The notes under the pieces: generated by a model | Told to the model about the DNA's origin: nothing | What the model saw: the letters and a program-made list of their open reading frames with translations, nothing else | Databases searched by the model: none | Program-made: the position numbers and the translations under genes | Origin: DTU089 sp002440045 | GTDB taxonomy: Bacteria; Bacillota; Clostridia; Oscillospirales; Acutalibacteraceae | DNA length: 64,000 bases | Reading direction: 5' to 3' | Assembly (NCBI GenBank): GCA_937885695.1 | Contig: CALABP010000056.1 | Coordinates: 1-64,000 of the forward strand | In this document: in pieces, positions 16,962-24,549 of the stretch | How positions within the stretch are numbered: position 1 is the first letter of the stretch | Layout of the letters: every line of letters starts with the position of its first letter

Positions 16962-17404
16962 TATATCACCTCGGTGGGCGTAAGCGCCGACGGTTTGCCG
17001 CGTTTGTTAAACAAAAGATAAATCGCAAAAGCCGCGCTTGCAATAAATGCCGCCGTGCCGATAGCATAAACCGCTGTTGAGAAAACCATACCGCCTTTGA
17101 TACACGTTATAAGCGGAATGAACTGCAAAACGAGCGACAAAAGCAATATTGCGGCAGAGACTTTGCGTTTTCTTGAAAACAGGGCAAGAATTATACAGCC
17201 GATACCTCCGAGCGGAAGCGATATTATTAAATAAGCTAAAACACCGTCGTCGTTTAAAAAAGTCTTAAGCAGGGTGTGAAATACAAGATGATGAAACGAG
17301 TCAAAGGCGCGATAGGCGCAAAACAGTGCGGCATAAACGCAAAGCAGGGCATAATTGACTGCGCTTAAAATTTTAACAATTTTTTTAAGTATATTTTTTG
17401 CCAT
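16961..17404 (-). CDS. Four-TM membrane protein, tandem paralogue 2
   Basis: 147 residues with the same four-TM layout as its neighbours. The C-terminus RGKPSALTPTEVI is identical to that of copy 1. The last codons (Thr-Glu-Val-Ile-stop) contain GAGGTG, which serves as the Shine-Dalgarno of copy 3, and TAATG joins stop and start. The DNA around this junction is almost identical to the junction between copies 1 and 2, which points to recent tandem duplication of a unit including the ribosome site. Divergence is concentrated in the loop after TM1. Confidence 0.8.
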   Translation of the reverse strand: MAKNILKKIVKILSAVNYALLCVYAALFCAYRAFDSFHHLVFHTLLKTFLNDDGVLAYLIISLPLGGIGCIILALFSRKRKVSAAILLLSLVLQFIPLITCIKGGMVFSTAVYAIGTAAFIASAAFAIYLLFNKRGKPSALTPTEVI

Positions 17405-17862
17405 TATATCACCTCGGTGGGCGTAAGCGCCGACGGTTTGCCGCGTTTTTCAAACAAAAGATAAATCGCAAAAGCCGCGCTTGCAATAAATGCCGCCATG
17501 CCTATAGCATAAAGTGCCGACGGTAAATCCGGCTTTGAAATAGTTTCGGGTCTTTTAACCCACGAAACAATAGGAAGAACCTGCAAAACGAGCGACAAAA
17601 GCAATATTGCGGCAGGGACTTTGCGTTTTCTTGAAAATATGGCAAGAATTATGCAGCCGATAGCTCCGAGCGGAAGCGATATTATAAAATAAGCTAAAAT
17701 ACCTTCGCCGTCTATATAAGCGTCAAGTATGGTGGGATAGACAAGGTGGCGGAAAAACTCGAATGCGTGATAGGCGCAAAACAGTGCAGAATAAACACAA
17801 AGCAGGGCATAATTAACTGCGCTTAAAATTTTAACGATTTTTTTTAGTATATTTTTTGCCAT
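17404..17862 (-). CDS. Four-TM membrane protein, tandem paralogue 1
   Basis: 152 residues, four TM segments, no recognised domain. It follows the phospholipase gene by 20 bases and has the same GAGGTGATATA spacer before its ATG as the other two copies, so it is the first unit of the array and belongs to the phospholipase operon. A role linked to the exported enzyme (self-protection, secretion help or lipid handling) is possible but only inferred from position. Confidence 0.8.
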   Translation of the reverse strand: MAKNILKKIVKILSAVNYALLCVYSALFCAYHAFEFFRHLVYPTILDAYIDGEGILAYFIISLPLGAIGCIILAIFSRKRKVPAAILLLSLVLQVLPIVSWVKRPETISKPDLPSALYAIGMAAFIASAAFAIYLLFEKRGKPSALTPTEVI

Positions 17863-17882
17863 TATATCACCTCGTGAGTTAA

Positions 17883-18896
17883 TTAATAAAGGGTAAGAGA
17901 GCTTTCCATAGCAAATTTATAAATCGCCATCGCGCTGTATCTTGTTGCGTTTTGCATAGTTATGCGCGCGTATTCCGACCATTCGGACTTATCCAAAATG
18001 TTGTTGACATGTGAAATCATCGGCTTCGCTTCAGCGGCAGCTTTGTGTGTAATGGTTCCGATATCCCATGAATAAGCATTCCTGTAATTAGATACAGAAA
18101 TTGTTCTAAAATTTTCAAGATAGGCTTCTTGATTCTCTAAAGCATATTCTTCGAAAGAACTGTGCGATGGGTTTGTTCCAATAACATTTGCCGCATGGTG
18201 CGGAACGTTTACATCCTGAACATAATGCAGGCAGCGCCCCAAATGTTCATACGCTTCGTCCATTGCGCCATAGCTTGCGGAAAGGACGGCGGCTTTAAAA
18301 TGTTTTTCGGCATTTGTTCTTGCTGTATTTGTTGTGCTGCCGACATAATTTTTTTGCGTATCCGGGTTATAAAAATGCCCAAGAAAAAGGATTACTTCAT
18401 TTTCGTCTGTATCCGGCAACAGAGATGCGAGCGAAATGCACAGAGAAATAACGATGTTTGCTGTGGCATTGTTTGCGAAAAAGCCTTTGTCATTATCCAA
18501 TACAGTACAGGCAATCGCGGTAATATACTCATGAGTGCGACTTTCTGTATATTCTCCTTCTTTGTTGATTGTTCCGGATTTCCATTGAGTAGAAACAGTG
18601 CCGTTTTCATCGGTTAAATCGGTGCTGTTTGTAAGGGATAAATCTTCTGCAACATAAGAGTCATAAGGGTCATAAACACGTTCAAATTCCTTGACCAAGT
18701 TTAAATATTCTTCCGATGACATGGCTCTTATATCATCGAGCGTATATTGCGATAAATCCAATTCGCTTTTTGTATACAGCGAAATATCTATTCCGCCGTA
18801 ATCCTCCGCCTCTTCTGCATAAGCAAGAGTCTGGCACATTAAAAATGTAAAGGCTAATGCTAATATCAATGAAATTAATTTTTTTGTTGTTTTCAT
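17883..18896 (-). CDS. Secreted zinc-dependent phospholipase C homologue
   Basis: 337 residues. Signal peptide about 1-27 (cleavage near AYA-EE), an acidic region to about residue 104, then a domain matching zinc phospholipase C/alpha-toxin N-domains. Candidate zinc ligands in order: Trp105, His122 (THEYI), Asp162 (LLPDTDEN), His174 (FLGHFYNPDT), His224 and Asp228 (CLHYVQD), His234, His245 and Glu249 (NPSHSSFEEY). The His-x3-Asp-x5-His and His-x3-Glu spacings agree with B. cereus PLC. In that enzyme Trp is the mature N-terminus, so the 78 residues after the signal may be a propeptide. There is no PLAT/C2 domain as in alpha-toxin. SD AGGAG lies just after a 39-codon ORF. Confidence 0.85.
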   Translation of the reverse strand: MKTTKKLISLILALAFTFLMCQTLAYAEEAEDYGGIDISLYTKSELDLSQYTLDDIRAMSSEEYLNLVKEFERVYDPYDSYVAEDLSLTNSTDLTDENGTVSTQWKSGTINKEGEYTESRTHEYITAIACTVLDNDKGFFANNATANIVISLCISLASLLPDTDENEVILFLGHFYNPDTQKNYVGSTTNTARTNAEKHFKAAVLSASYGAMDEAYEHLGRCLHYVQDVNVPHHAANVIGTNPSHSSFEEYALENQEAYLENFRTISVSNYRNAYSWDIGTITHKAAAEAKPMISHVNNILDKSEWSEYARITMQNATRYSAMAIYKFAMESSLTLY

Positions 18897-18911
18897 AATA
18901 TAATATGCTCC

Positions 18912-19031
18912 TTAGCTTTTTTTGTTGTAAAACTGTTTTTGTTGTTTTTCGGCGCAAAAAAACAAATTATTTTTTGCGCCCCAAAAGCTGAATTTGAGCA
19001 CATCGCTTAATTTTACCGAGGTTTTTTTCAT
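18912..19031 (-). CDS. Small ORF, 39 residues, leader of the phospholipase locus
   Basis: ATG at 19031 preceded by GGAGG (19047-19043, 11 bases away) and ended by TAA at 18914-18912; the next gene's SD follows directly. The product begins MKKTSVKLSDVLKFSFWGAK and is basic with no recognised domain. Codons 20-29 form one RNA hairpin (GGCGCAAAAAA/TTTTTTGCGCC, 18951-18980). It could be a small protein or a leader peptide whose translation affects the downstream genes. Confidence 0.5.
   Translation of the reverse strand: MKKTSVKLSDVLKFSFWGAKNNLFFCAEKQQKQFYNKKS
18951..18980 (-). promoter_or_regulatory. Hairpin inside the 39-codon ORF
   Basis: GGCGCAAAAAA and TTTTTTGCGCC are perfect arms of 11 bases around an eight-base interior. 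It lies within the small ORF, about 55 bases before the phospholipase start. It could pause or end transcription when the ORF is not translated; no U-tract follows it. Confidence 0.5.
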
Positions 19032-19059
19032 TGTATTTTCGCCCTCCTCTTTCAGAATA

Positions 19060-19090
19060 TTTATAAACCTGCGCCAATAGGGCGGGTCAA
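19060..19090 (-). promoter_or_regulatory. Candidate promoter of the phospholipase locus
   Basis: TTGACC (19090-19085) and TTATAA/TATAAA (19066-19060) with 18-19 bases between them, just upstream of the small ORF's SD. The -10 to SD distance is very short. Tentative. The rest of 19091-19257 shows no gene. Confidence 0.4.
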
Positions 19091-19257
19091 CCGCATTAAA
19101 AAATCTGTGTTTCGGGTGGATTGCAATAAAGTTAGTGTGATATTACTTTTTCTGATTTAAACATAACATATTTGATTTCTCATTTCAATACATTTGTCAT
19201 TTTTTAAGAAATTCTTAACTTTTAATTCGCAAAAGATATTAAAAGATTTTTGCAATA

Positions 19258-20112
19258 TTAAATTTCGCCGACAGGCTTATTTACAGAAGTCAGTATTATC
19301 GGGTATTCGTCCTTTTCTTTTAAAGCTTCTCTTGAATTTACCGCGCAAAAAACAAACCGCGCGTTTGAAAGCTTTATATAAGGTATGACATAGAGTGCGG
19401 GAAGAACGGCAAAAGAAAGCGCGCCCCAGCCCAAAAAGCCGAGCTTAAAAAGGACAAAACGCTTTAAAAATCCGTCCGTAAAGCGGACGCTTTTTTTAAT
19501 CGCCTCTTTAGGCGAAAGGTTTTCAAGGCACATATAGTACGGCGCCGCCGAAAATCTTTGCGCGGCAAAAAGAAAAAAGCAAAGCCCCGAAACGGCTAAA
19601 AACGCCACGCCGAAAAGAAGCGAATTAAACGCCCCGACCGTAAGGCGCGAAGCGCGGTAAAGAAAAAATACCGTTTCGCCGCAAAGCGCCGCAGGCGATA
19701 AAAAGAAAAGAAACCACAAAAGCTTTAAAAAGAATATTTTGCAATAAAGCGCAAACGCCCGCGCCGCTTTTTTAGGCGAAAGAAAAGAAAACAGCAAAGA
19801 AAGCGAGCCTTTTTCACCCGCGGCTCTTTTAAAATACAAAAACTTTTCGCCGAGCGTCAGTGCAAAAACAAACAGCAAAATAAAAATTCTGACAACATTT
19901 AAAATGAAGAGCAAAGCAAAATACATAACGTATTTGTTTGAAAACGAAATAAACGCGTCAAAATAATCGGAACGCATAAAAAAATATGTTAAAAGCGCCG
20001 CCGATAACACAAGCGCGGCTTTAAGAAAAAATGCAAGAAACGACGCAAAAAACAGCCTGAGCGTGTTTTTGCTCAAAAGCGATTTTGCCGAAATTTTTAT
20101 TTGCGAAAACAT
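19258..20112 (-). CDS. DUF975-like integral membrane protein
   Basis: 284 residues with about six TM segments. The C-terminal pattern SPKEAIKKSVRFTDGF, KLGFLGWGALSF and YVIPYIKLSNARF resembles the DUF975 family, whose function is unknown. SD GGAGG before ATG. It follows the HAD-PHP gene by about 70 bases on the same strand. Many Phe/Lys/Ala codons; no catalytic motif visible. Confidence 0.65.
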   Translation of the reverse strand: MFSQIKISAKSLLSKNTLRLFFASFLAFFLKAALVLSAALLTYFFMRSDYFDAFISFSNKYVMYFALLFILNVVRIFILLFVFALTLGEKFLYFKRAAGEKGSLSLLFSFLSPKKAARAFALYCKIFFLKLLWFLFFLSPAALCGETVFFLYRASRLTVGAFNSLLFGVAFLAVSGLCFFLFAAQRFSAAPYYMCLENLSPKEAIKKSVRFTDGFLKRFVLFKLGFLGWGALSFAVLPALYVIPYIKLSNARFVFCAVNSREALKEKDEYPIILTSVNKPVGEI

Positions 20113-20181
20113 AAAAGTGCCTCCGAATCAAAAAAATACCGCCGCAATTATGCGGCAGTAATATTATTGACAAAAATTTCT

Positions 20182-21669
20182 TTATTTATAAAGCGTATCT
20201 CGGTGACGTTTTATGTTTTCGAGCACAAAATACGGAATGTTAAGCGAGCCGAAGCCCGAGCCGAGCTCAATTGCGGGCTTAATGCTCCCGTGAAAATCAG
20301 AGCCGCCCGAAAAAACAAGCCCCAGCTTTCCAGCCATAGTGCGATATGCGGCGGTCTGCTCTTTTGTGTATTCGGGGTAATAGCCCTCTATTCCCGTAAG
20401 GCCGTATTCTTTCATTTGAGAAAGCACCGAAAAAAGCTTTTCGTCGCTGTAACCCGTCTGGTTAAGGTGGGCAAGAAACGAGCAGCCGCCCGCCGCGCTT
20501 ATTGCTTCTATGGCGCTTTTTACCGTAAGCTCTTTTTTCTCGGAATATGCAGGGCGGCCGATGCCGATATATTTTGAAAACGCCTCTTTGACCGATGAAA
20601 CATAGCCCTTTTTAATCATCAGCCTTGCAATGTGCGCGCGCCCTACAAAATCGCCGCCCGCTTCAAGCCGGGCTTCTTCATATGAAATTGGCAGGGAAAG
20701 CGCCGAAAGCTTTTCGCAAATATCCTCCATTCGCCGCCTGCGGCTTGAAACAAGCCCCTCAATCGTTTTTAAAAGAACGCCGTTTTCGGGGTCCAAAAAA
20801 AGACCGATTATGTGAAGCTCCGTGTCGGCGGCAACAGAAAACTCAATTCCCGGAATAAGCGAAAATCCGAGTTTTTCTGCGGCTTCGAGCGCTTCTTTTA
20901 TGCCGTTTACAGAGTCGTGGTCCGTAAGCGCGATTGCAGAAAGCCCAAGGTCTTTTGCGTGCTTTACAAGCTCTGTCGGCGTAAGCGTGCCGTCGGAGCG
21001 CGTCGAATGGCAGTGCAAATCAACCCGCCTGTCGTCAAGAATAATGTTTTCGACCTCTTTTAATGTGTCAACGACAAAACAGCCGCTTTCAAAAAGAGCC
21101 TTTTTCCCCTGGTGGCCGTAAGAAACAAGTACGCAGTCTATCCCCAAAGCGTTTGCAACCTCAAGGTCGTGAAGCGTGTCGCCCACAAACAGTGCGTCGC
21201 CCTGCGGAATGCCTTTTTTATTGAAAAAATCAATCGCTCTTTGGGTTTTGCTTTCGGCGTAGTTGTCGTCCGCGCCCAAAATCTCTTCAAAATATTCGCC
21301 TATGCCGAAGTGCTTTGTTAAAGAGGCGGCTTCATCGGTGTGCGAAGCCGTAATTATGTAATGCTTTGCGCCGCGCTCTTTAAGTGAAGAAAGCACATCT
21401 TTTGCACCTGAAGCAAGGTGCGTTTCCGGCAAATGCTTTTCATAGTTTGTGTGAAAATCTTTTGATATTTTTTCAAAATCAGGCTCTTCTGGCGCAAGCA
21501 GGCGGCGGTAAAAGTTCACAATGGGCGTTTCTATGTAAGAATAGTATTCACGAAGCGTAATGCTTTTTCTGCCCATTTCTTCAAGCATTTCGTTAACACA
21601 TGAAAGGGCGTTTTGTACGTCGTCTATAAGAGTGCCGTTCCAATCCCAAAAAATGTATTTATATCTCAT
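20182..21669 (-). CDS. HAD hydrolase fused to PHP phosphoesterase
   Basis: One uninterrupted 495-residue frame with two enzymes. Residues 1-210 are a HAD-family phosphatase: nucleophile Asp9 in WDWNGTLID (second Asp of DxD is Asn, as often in this clostridial subfamily), Thr/Ser motif ITASH, and FVGDTLHDLEVANALG. Residues 214-495 are a TrpH/YciV-like PHP domain: DLHCHSTRSDGTLTP (His219, His221, Asp226), LTDHDSVNG, PGIEFS and SGGSDFHG. The PHP family includes 3',5'-nucleotide bisphosphate phosphatase and 5'-3' oligoribonuclease; the HAD part resembles phosphoglycolate/pyrophosphatase types. A joint role in clearing small phosphorylated metabolites is an inference. SD GAAGGAAG. Confidence 0.88.
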   Translation of the reverse strand: MRYKYIFWDWNGTLIDDVQNALSCVNEMLEEMGRKSITLREYYSYIETPIVNFYRRLLAPEEPDFEKISKDFHTNYEKHLPETHLASGAKDVLSSLKERGAKHYIITASHTDEAASLTKHFGIGEYFEEILGADDNYAESKTQRAIDFFNKKGIPQGDALFVGDTLHDLEVANALGIDCVLVSYGHQGKKALFESGCFVVDTLKEVENIILDDRRVDLHCHSTRSDGTLTPTELVKHAKDLGLSAIALTDHDSVNGIKEALEAAEKLGFSLIPGIEFSVAADTELHIIGLFLDPENGVLLKTIEGLVSSRRRRMEDICEKLSALSLPISYEEARLEAGGDFVGRAHIARLMIKKGYVSSVKEAFSKYIGIGRPAYSEKKELTVKSAIEAISAAGGCSFLAHLNQTGYSDEKLFSVLSQMKEYGLTGIEGYYPEYTKEQTAAYRTMAGKLGLVFSGGSDFHGSIKPAIELGSGFGSLNIPYFVLENIKRHRDTLYK

Positions 21670-21786
21670 TTATAAAACTTCCTTCGGCTGTTTACACCTG
21701 CCGCCGCCGAAAAACGGCGACGGCCGCAAATTTATACATTATTTTATATTGCTCATTTTAACACACATAAAAAAGCGTGTAAAGGC

Positions 21787-21940
21787 GGGGCTGTAAAAAA
21801 AGTCCGGACCGCAAAAAGCAGAAAAAGGATAACTGATGCTTTTTGCTATGAATTAATCTCACCCTCGGAGTACCTTTGTACGCCGTCGGGCAAGTGCTAA
21901 ACGCCGAAAACGGCGTTTAGCATTCGATTAATTCATTCTG
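21787..21940 (+). repeat. Dispersed repeat element, copy 2, with nested dyads
   Basis: 21787-21887 repeats 1-103 in opposite orientation. The rest is bounded by the perfect dyad ATGAATTAATC (from 21848) and GATTAATTCAT (to 21936). Inside are GTAC-CTTT-GTAC and a strong hairpin GCTAAACGCCG-AAAA-CGGCGTTTAGC (about 21896-21921). No ORF. It fills most of the space between the HAD-PHP gene and the tail-anchored protein gene; the upstream part of this gap (21670-21786) holds no gene. Confidence 0.75.
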
Positions 21941-21976
21941 AACGTTTTTTCCAAGCCCCTCCTCCTTACAAGCACT

Positions 21977-22249
21977 TTATCTGAACAAGAGCGAAATCAA
22001 AAGTCCCAAAACTACGCCTGCAAAAAGCAGTGCGCCGTTTTTTGCGCACTTTTTTAAAAGCGGCTTGTTTTTTAAAATGCCGGGCTTCGGCGGAGCGCCC
22101 GCAAGAGAAAGCTCCTTTTTTGCGTTTTCTCTTAAACGCCCCTCGGAATATCCCGAATATTCGGGCTTTACAAAAAATATGGCTTTTTCAAAAAAGCTGT
22201 TGTCGGTTTCGTTAATTTCAAGCACCTGCTTGTTTACGCCTTTAATCAC
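21977..22249 (-). CDS. Small tail-anchored hypothetical protein
   Basis: 90 residues. A soluble start (IKGVNKQVLEINETDNSFFE) is followed by a Pro/Lys-rich middle and a single C-terminal TM helix (GALLFAGVVLGLLISLLF), so it should be anchored with its N-terminus in the cytoplasm. A longer reading starts at 22282, but AGAGGTG is seven bases before the GTG at 22249. No family is recognised with confidence; similar small proteins seem common in Clostridia. Confidence 0.65.
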   Translation of the reverse strand: MIKGVNKQVLEINETDNSFFEKAIFFVKPEYSGYSEGRLRENAKKELSLAGAPPKPGILKNKPLLKKCAKNGALLFAGVVLGLLISLLFR

Positions 22250-22685
22250 AAAAATACACCTCTGTCGCAACAAAAAATTCACTCTGAAATATGGTGCGCG
22301 GTTATTCGCTCTTTATGCGCGCTTTGTGATTTTTTGCTTTCCCGAAAACGCTGTCGGCAAAATGACAAGTGCGAAATTTATACATTCTGTATAACGTAAA
22401 TGGTGTTCAAAAATGTTCAAAACCTTGTAGAAACTGTTTATAACTTGCGCCGTAAACGGCTGTATCAATGGGTTTTCGACAAATTCTTCATATTTTTCTA
22501 CAAAATTTTTCCAAAGCGAAAATATACCGAATGTTTTAGCGACTTTACAATTATACTTAAAGTCGATTTTTTTTGAGCCGATTTTTCCAAGAAATTTTGG
22601 TTGTTTTTAACAATGAAAAAAAGTACAAACCGCCTAAAAAAATATTGTTAAAAACGTAGAAAATCAAGTTTTTTAAAAAAGCTTC
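22250..22685. other. AT-rich intergenic region with a 12-bp inverted repeat
   Basis: No gene. It contains ATGTTCAAAACCTTGTAGAA at 22413-22432, a 20-base motif that recurs with one change at 56698-56717, and a perfect inverted repeat GTTTTTAACAAT/ATTGTTAAAAAC at 22603-22614 and 22644-22655. DnaA boxes were looked for and not found. Confidence 0.6.
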
Positions 22686-22714
22686 TTGACAGGGCAGAAA
22701 AGGGGGCATTTAAT
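22686..22714 (+). promoter_or_regulatory. Sigma-A promoter of the glycosylase gene
   Basis: TTGACA (22686-22691), 17 bases, TTTAAT (22709-22714). Transcription would start only about 10 bases before the ATG at 22730, so the leader is very short. Confidence 0.65.
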
Positions 22715-22729
22715 TATTTCGGTGATAAA

Positions 22730-23569
22730 ATGAAAGTTGAAAGCGACGGCAAAAATACCGTTCTTAAAGAAGTTGACAATTTGAATATCGCGCTGACGCT
22801 CGATTGCGGTCAGGCGTTTCGCTGGAGCGCCGCAGACGACGGCGCTTTTTGCGGAATTGCTTTTAAAAAGCACCTTCGTTTAAAGCAGGAGGGCGACAGC
22901 ATAACGCTTTTTAATACAAGCAAGGATGATTTTGAAAATATCTGGCGCAGATATTTTGACCTTGACAGAGACTACGCCGCAATAATCGCTTCGTATTCGG
23001 ACGAAAAGCTTAAAACCGCCTGCAAAGAATACCCAGGCATAAGAATACTTCGTCAGGAGCCGTGGGAAACGGTCTGTTCTTTTATTATTTCCGCTAACAA
23101 CAACATTCCGCGTATAAAAGGTATTATAGAGCGCCTTTGCGAAAACTTCGGCGAAAAAACAGAGGGCGGCTATACCTTCCCCGAGCCTTCGGTGCTTGCG
23201 GCGCTTTCGGAAGCGGACCTTGCCCCGATACGCGCGGGCTTCAGGGCAAAATATATAATCGACGCCGCAAAAAAGTTCAGCACAGGCGAAGTTGACCCCG
23301 CCCGCATTGAAAAAGAAAGCTTTGAAGACGCAAAAGCAGAGCTTTTAAAAATTAAGGGCGTGGGCGAAAAGGTGGCGCAATGCTCGCTTCTTTACGGCTT
23401 CGGCAGGACAGAGGCTTTCCCGAGGGATGTTTGGGTCAAAAGAATTGTAAGTGAGCTTTACCCAAACGGGCTTCCCGAGTGCATAAAAGGCACCGAGGGC
23501 ATAGCACAGCAGTACCTTTTTCATTGGCGCAGAAACCTTGAAAAAGAATATGCGGAAAATGAAATATAA
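22730..23569 (+). CDS. ogg: 8-oxoguanine DNA glycosylase (OGG1 type)
   Basis: Removes 8-oxoguanine and cuts the abasic site. 279 residues: N-terminal OGG_N beta domain (CGQAFRWSAADDGAFCG), then the HhH-GPD domain with helix-hairpin-helix KIKGVGEKVAQCSLLYGFG, catalytic Lys214 and Asp233 (FPRDVW). SANNNIPRI is the family's lesion-recognition region. Matches the bacterial/clostridial form by length. SD is weak (GGTGA). Single gene. Confidence 0.93.
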   Translation: MKVESDGKNTVLKEVDNLNIALTLDCGQAFRWSAADDGAFCGIAFKKHLRLKQEGDSITLFNTSKDDFENIWRRYFDLDRDYAAIIASYSDEKLKTACKEYPGIRILRQEPWETVCSFIISANNNIPRIKGIIERLCENFGEKTEGGYTFPEPSVLAALSEADLAPIRAGFRAKYIIDAAKKFSTGEVDPARIEKESFEDAKAELLKIKGVGEKVAQCSLLYGFGRTEAFPRDVWVKRIVSELYPNGLPECIKGTEGIAQQYLFHWRRNLEKEYAENEI

Positions 23570-23707
23570 AAAATTTGCGCCGATATTACAAAAGCTATTG
23601 ATTTTTTTTGAAAATAATAGTAATATTAATGTGAACACAGTTTGATGTGTGCGCTTTTGGTGTCACCATCGGCTTCAGCTTCAATAATTTTAAAGGAGTC
23701 TTAACAA

Positions 23708-24355
23708 ATGACAAAGAAAGTTTTATCTGTCTTTTTGTGCGTACTCATGCTTTTCAGCGTTCTCGCTGTTTCGGCATCTGCCTGCGACGACGTAATTTGC
23801 TTTGACGAAGTTACCGTTGAAGGCGTACACACATGCCCCGGCAAAACCGTTAAATTCCCCGGCTATGAGAACCGCGGCGTTGAAGTTATCGACGAGTACA
23901 TTCTCGTTGAGGTAACAAGCGTTGACGAAGAGTCCGGCGAAGAGGCATCTACATTCGTTCACCTTCATAAGGATTTCGCTTTTGACGAGTCCTATAACGG
24001 CAAAATCGTTAAGTTTGCCGTTGAGTACAAGAACGGCGACGAAACAGCTGTTGCTTACTCTCAGGAAATGCCCCTCAGCGTTTATCACGTTGCTGTTGAG
24101 CCCTATCACACCGATAACGGCTATCACTGGAACGTTTGCAGCGTTTGCGGCGACGCATACGGCAAAGAGCTTCATTCCTACGACGTAATCACAGACGAAG
24201 AAGGCAATGAAACACTTTCCGACACCTGCAAGGTTTGCGGCGAAAAGCATTCCGAAGCTACTTCCAAGACTTTCGGCATCCTTTCCAACGTAATCAACAC
24301 AATCGCTATCGTTCTTCAGTTCATCATCGGCCTCATCGGCGGCAGCGGCGACTGA
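23708..24355 (+). CDS. Exported CxxC-pair protein with C-terminal hydrophobic tail
   Basis: 215 residues, no recognised family. Signal peptide about 1-25 (VLAVSASA then CDD). A beta-rich acidic middle ends in two CxxC knuckles about 37 residues apart (WNVCSVCGDAYG and DTCKVCGEKHS), with a His nearby, as in small metal-binding modules of clostridial surface proteins. The end is hydrophobic (VINTIAIVLQFIIGLIGG), likely a membrane anchor. Codon use differs from most neighbours: many AAG, TTC, TCC and CTC codons, similar to groEL, suggesting high expression. SD AAAGGAG. Confidence 0.75.
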   Translation: MTKKVLSVFLCVLMLFSVLAVSASACDDVICFDEVTVEGVHTCPGKTVKFPGYENRGVEVIDEYILVEVTSVDEESGEEASTFVHLHKDFAFDESYNGKIVKFAVEYKNGDETAVAYSQEMPLSVYHVAVEPYHTDNGYHWNVCSVCGDAYGKELHSYDVITDEEGNETLSDTCKVCGEKHSEATSKTFGILSNVINTIAIVLQFIIGLIGGSGD

Positions 24356-24385
24356 TTTTTGAATCTGCGAATCAGTGAATAATTC

Positions 24386-24423
24386 AACGCCCTTTGCGCG
24401 CAAAACGCAAGGGGCGTTTTTTT
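24386..24423 (+). terminator. Intrinsic terminator after the CxxC-protein gene
   Basis: A 13-bp stem (AACGCCCTTTGCG with CGCAAGGGGCGTT, one G-U pair), seven-base loop, then TTTTT. Confidence 0.88.
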
Positions 24424-24460
24424 GATTTTATAAAGCATAAGCATAACCGGGTTCGACCTA

Positions 24461-24498
24461 AGCCTAAGAGAGCCGAAGCGGGTCTCTGTTATGCCTAA
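24461..24498. repeat. Palindromic repeat (TAGGCATAAGAG family), degenerate copy B
   Basis: Left arm AGCCTAAGAGAG and right arm CTCTGTTATGCCTAA are decayed forms of the family arms. Just before it (24446-24456) lies ACCGGGTTCGA, which resembles the interior of copy D at 57859-57905. Confidence 0.6.
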
Positions 24499-24514
24499 AC
24501 GCGGGAATTTTTTC

Positions 24515-24543
24515 TTGACAAAAAAGGGGCAAAGTTATATATT
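24515..24543 (+). promoter_or_regulatory. Sigma-A promoter of mgtE
   Basis: TTGACA (24515-24520), 17 bases, TATATT (24538-24543). Predicted start near 24550, leaving a leader of about 280 bases before mgtE. Confidence 0.85.
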
Positions 24544-24549
24544 ATTCTG

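Noticed and set aside
16500..17862. CRISPR or short tandem repeat array
   Set aside because: The repetition is of whole genes of about 450 bases with conserved reading frames.
18162..18617. 151-codon plus-strand ORF opposite the phospholipase gene
   Set aside because: The minus-strand frame has a signal peptide and catalytic motifs; this one has neither.
22400..22660. Possible replication-origin features (AT-rich, TTGTAGAAA-like boxes)
   Set aside because: No true DnaA box (TTATCCACA) cluster and no dnaA/dnaN nearby.
23723..24403. 226-codon minus-strand ORF opposite the CxxC protein
   Set aside because: Shadow frame; the plus strand has a signal peptide, a good SD and a terminator.
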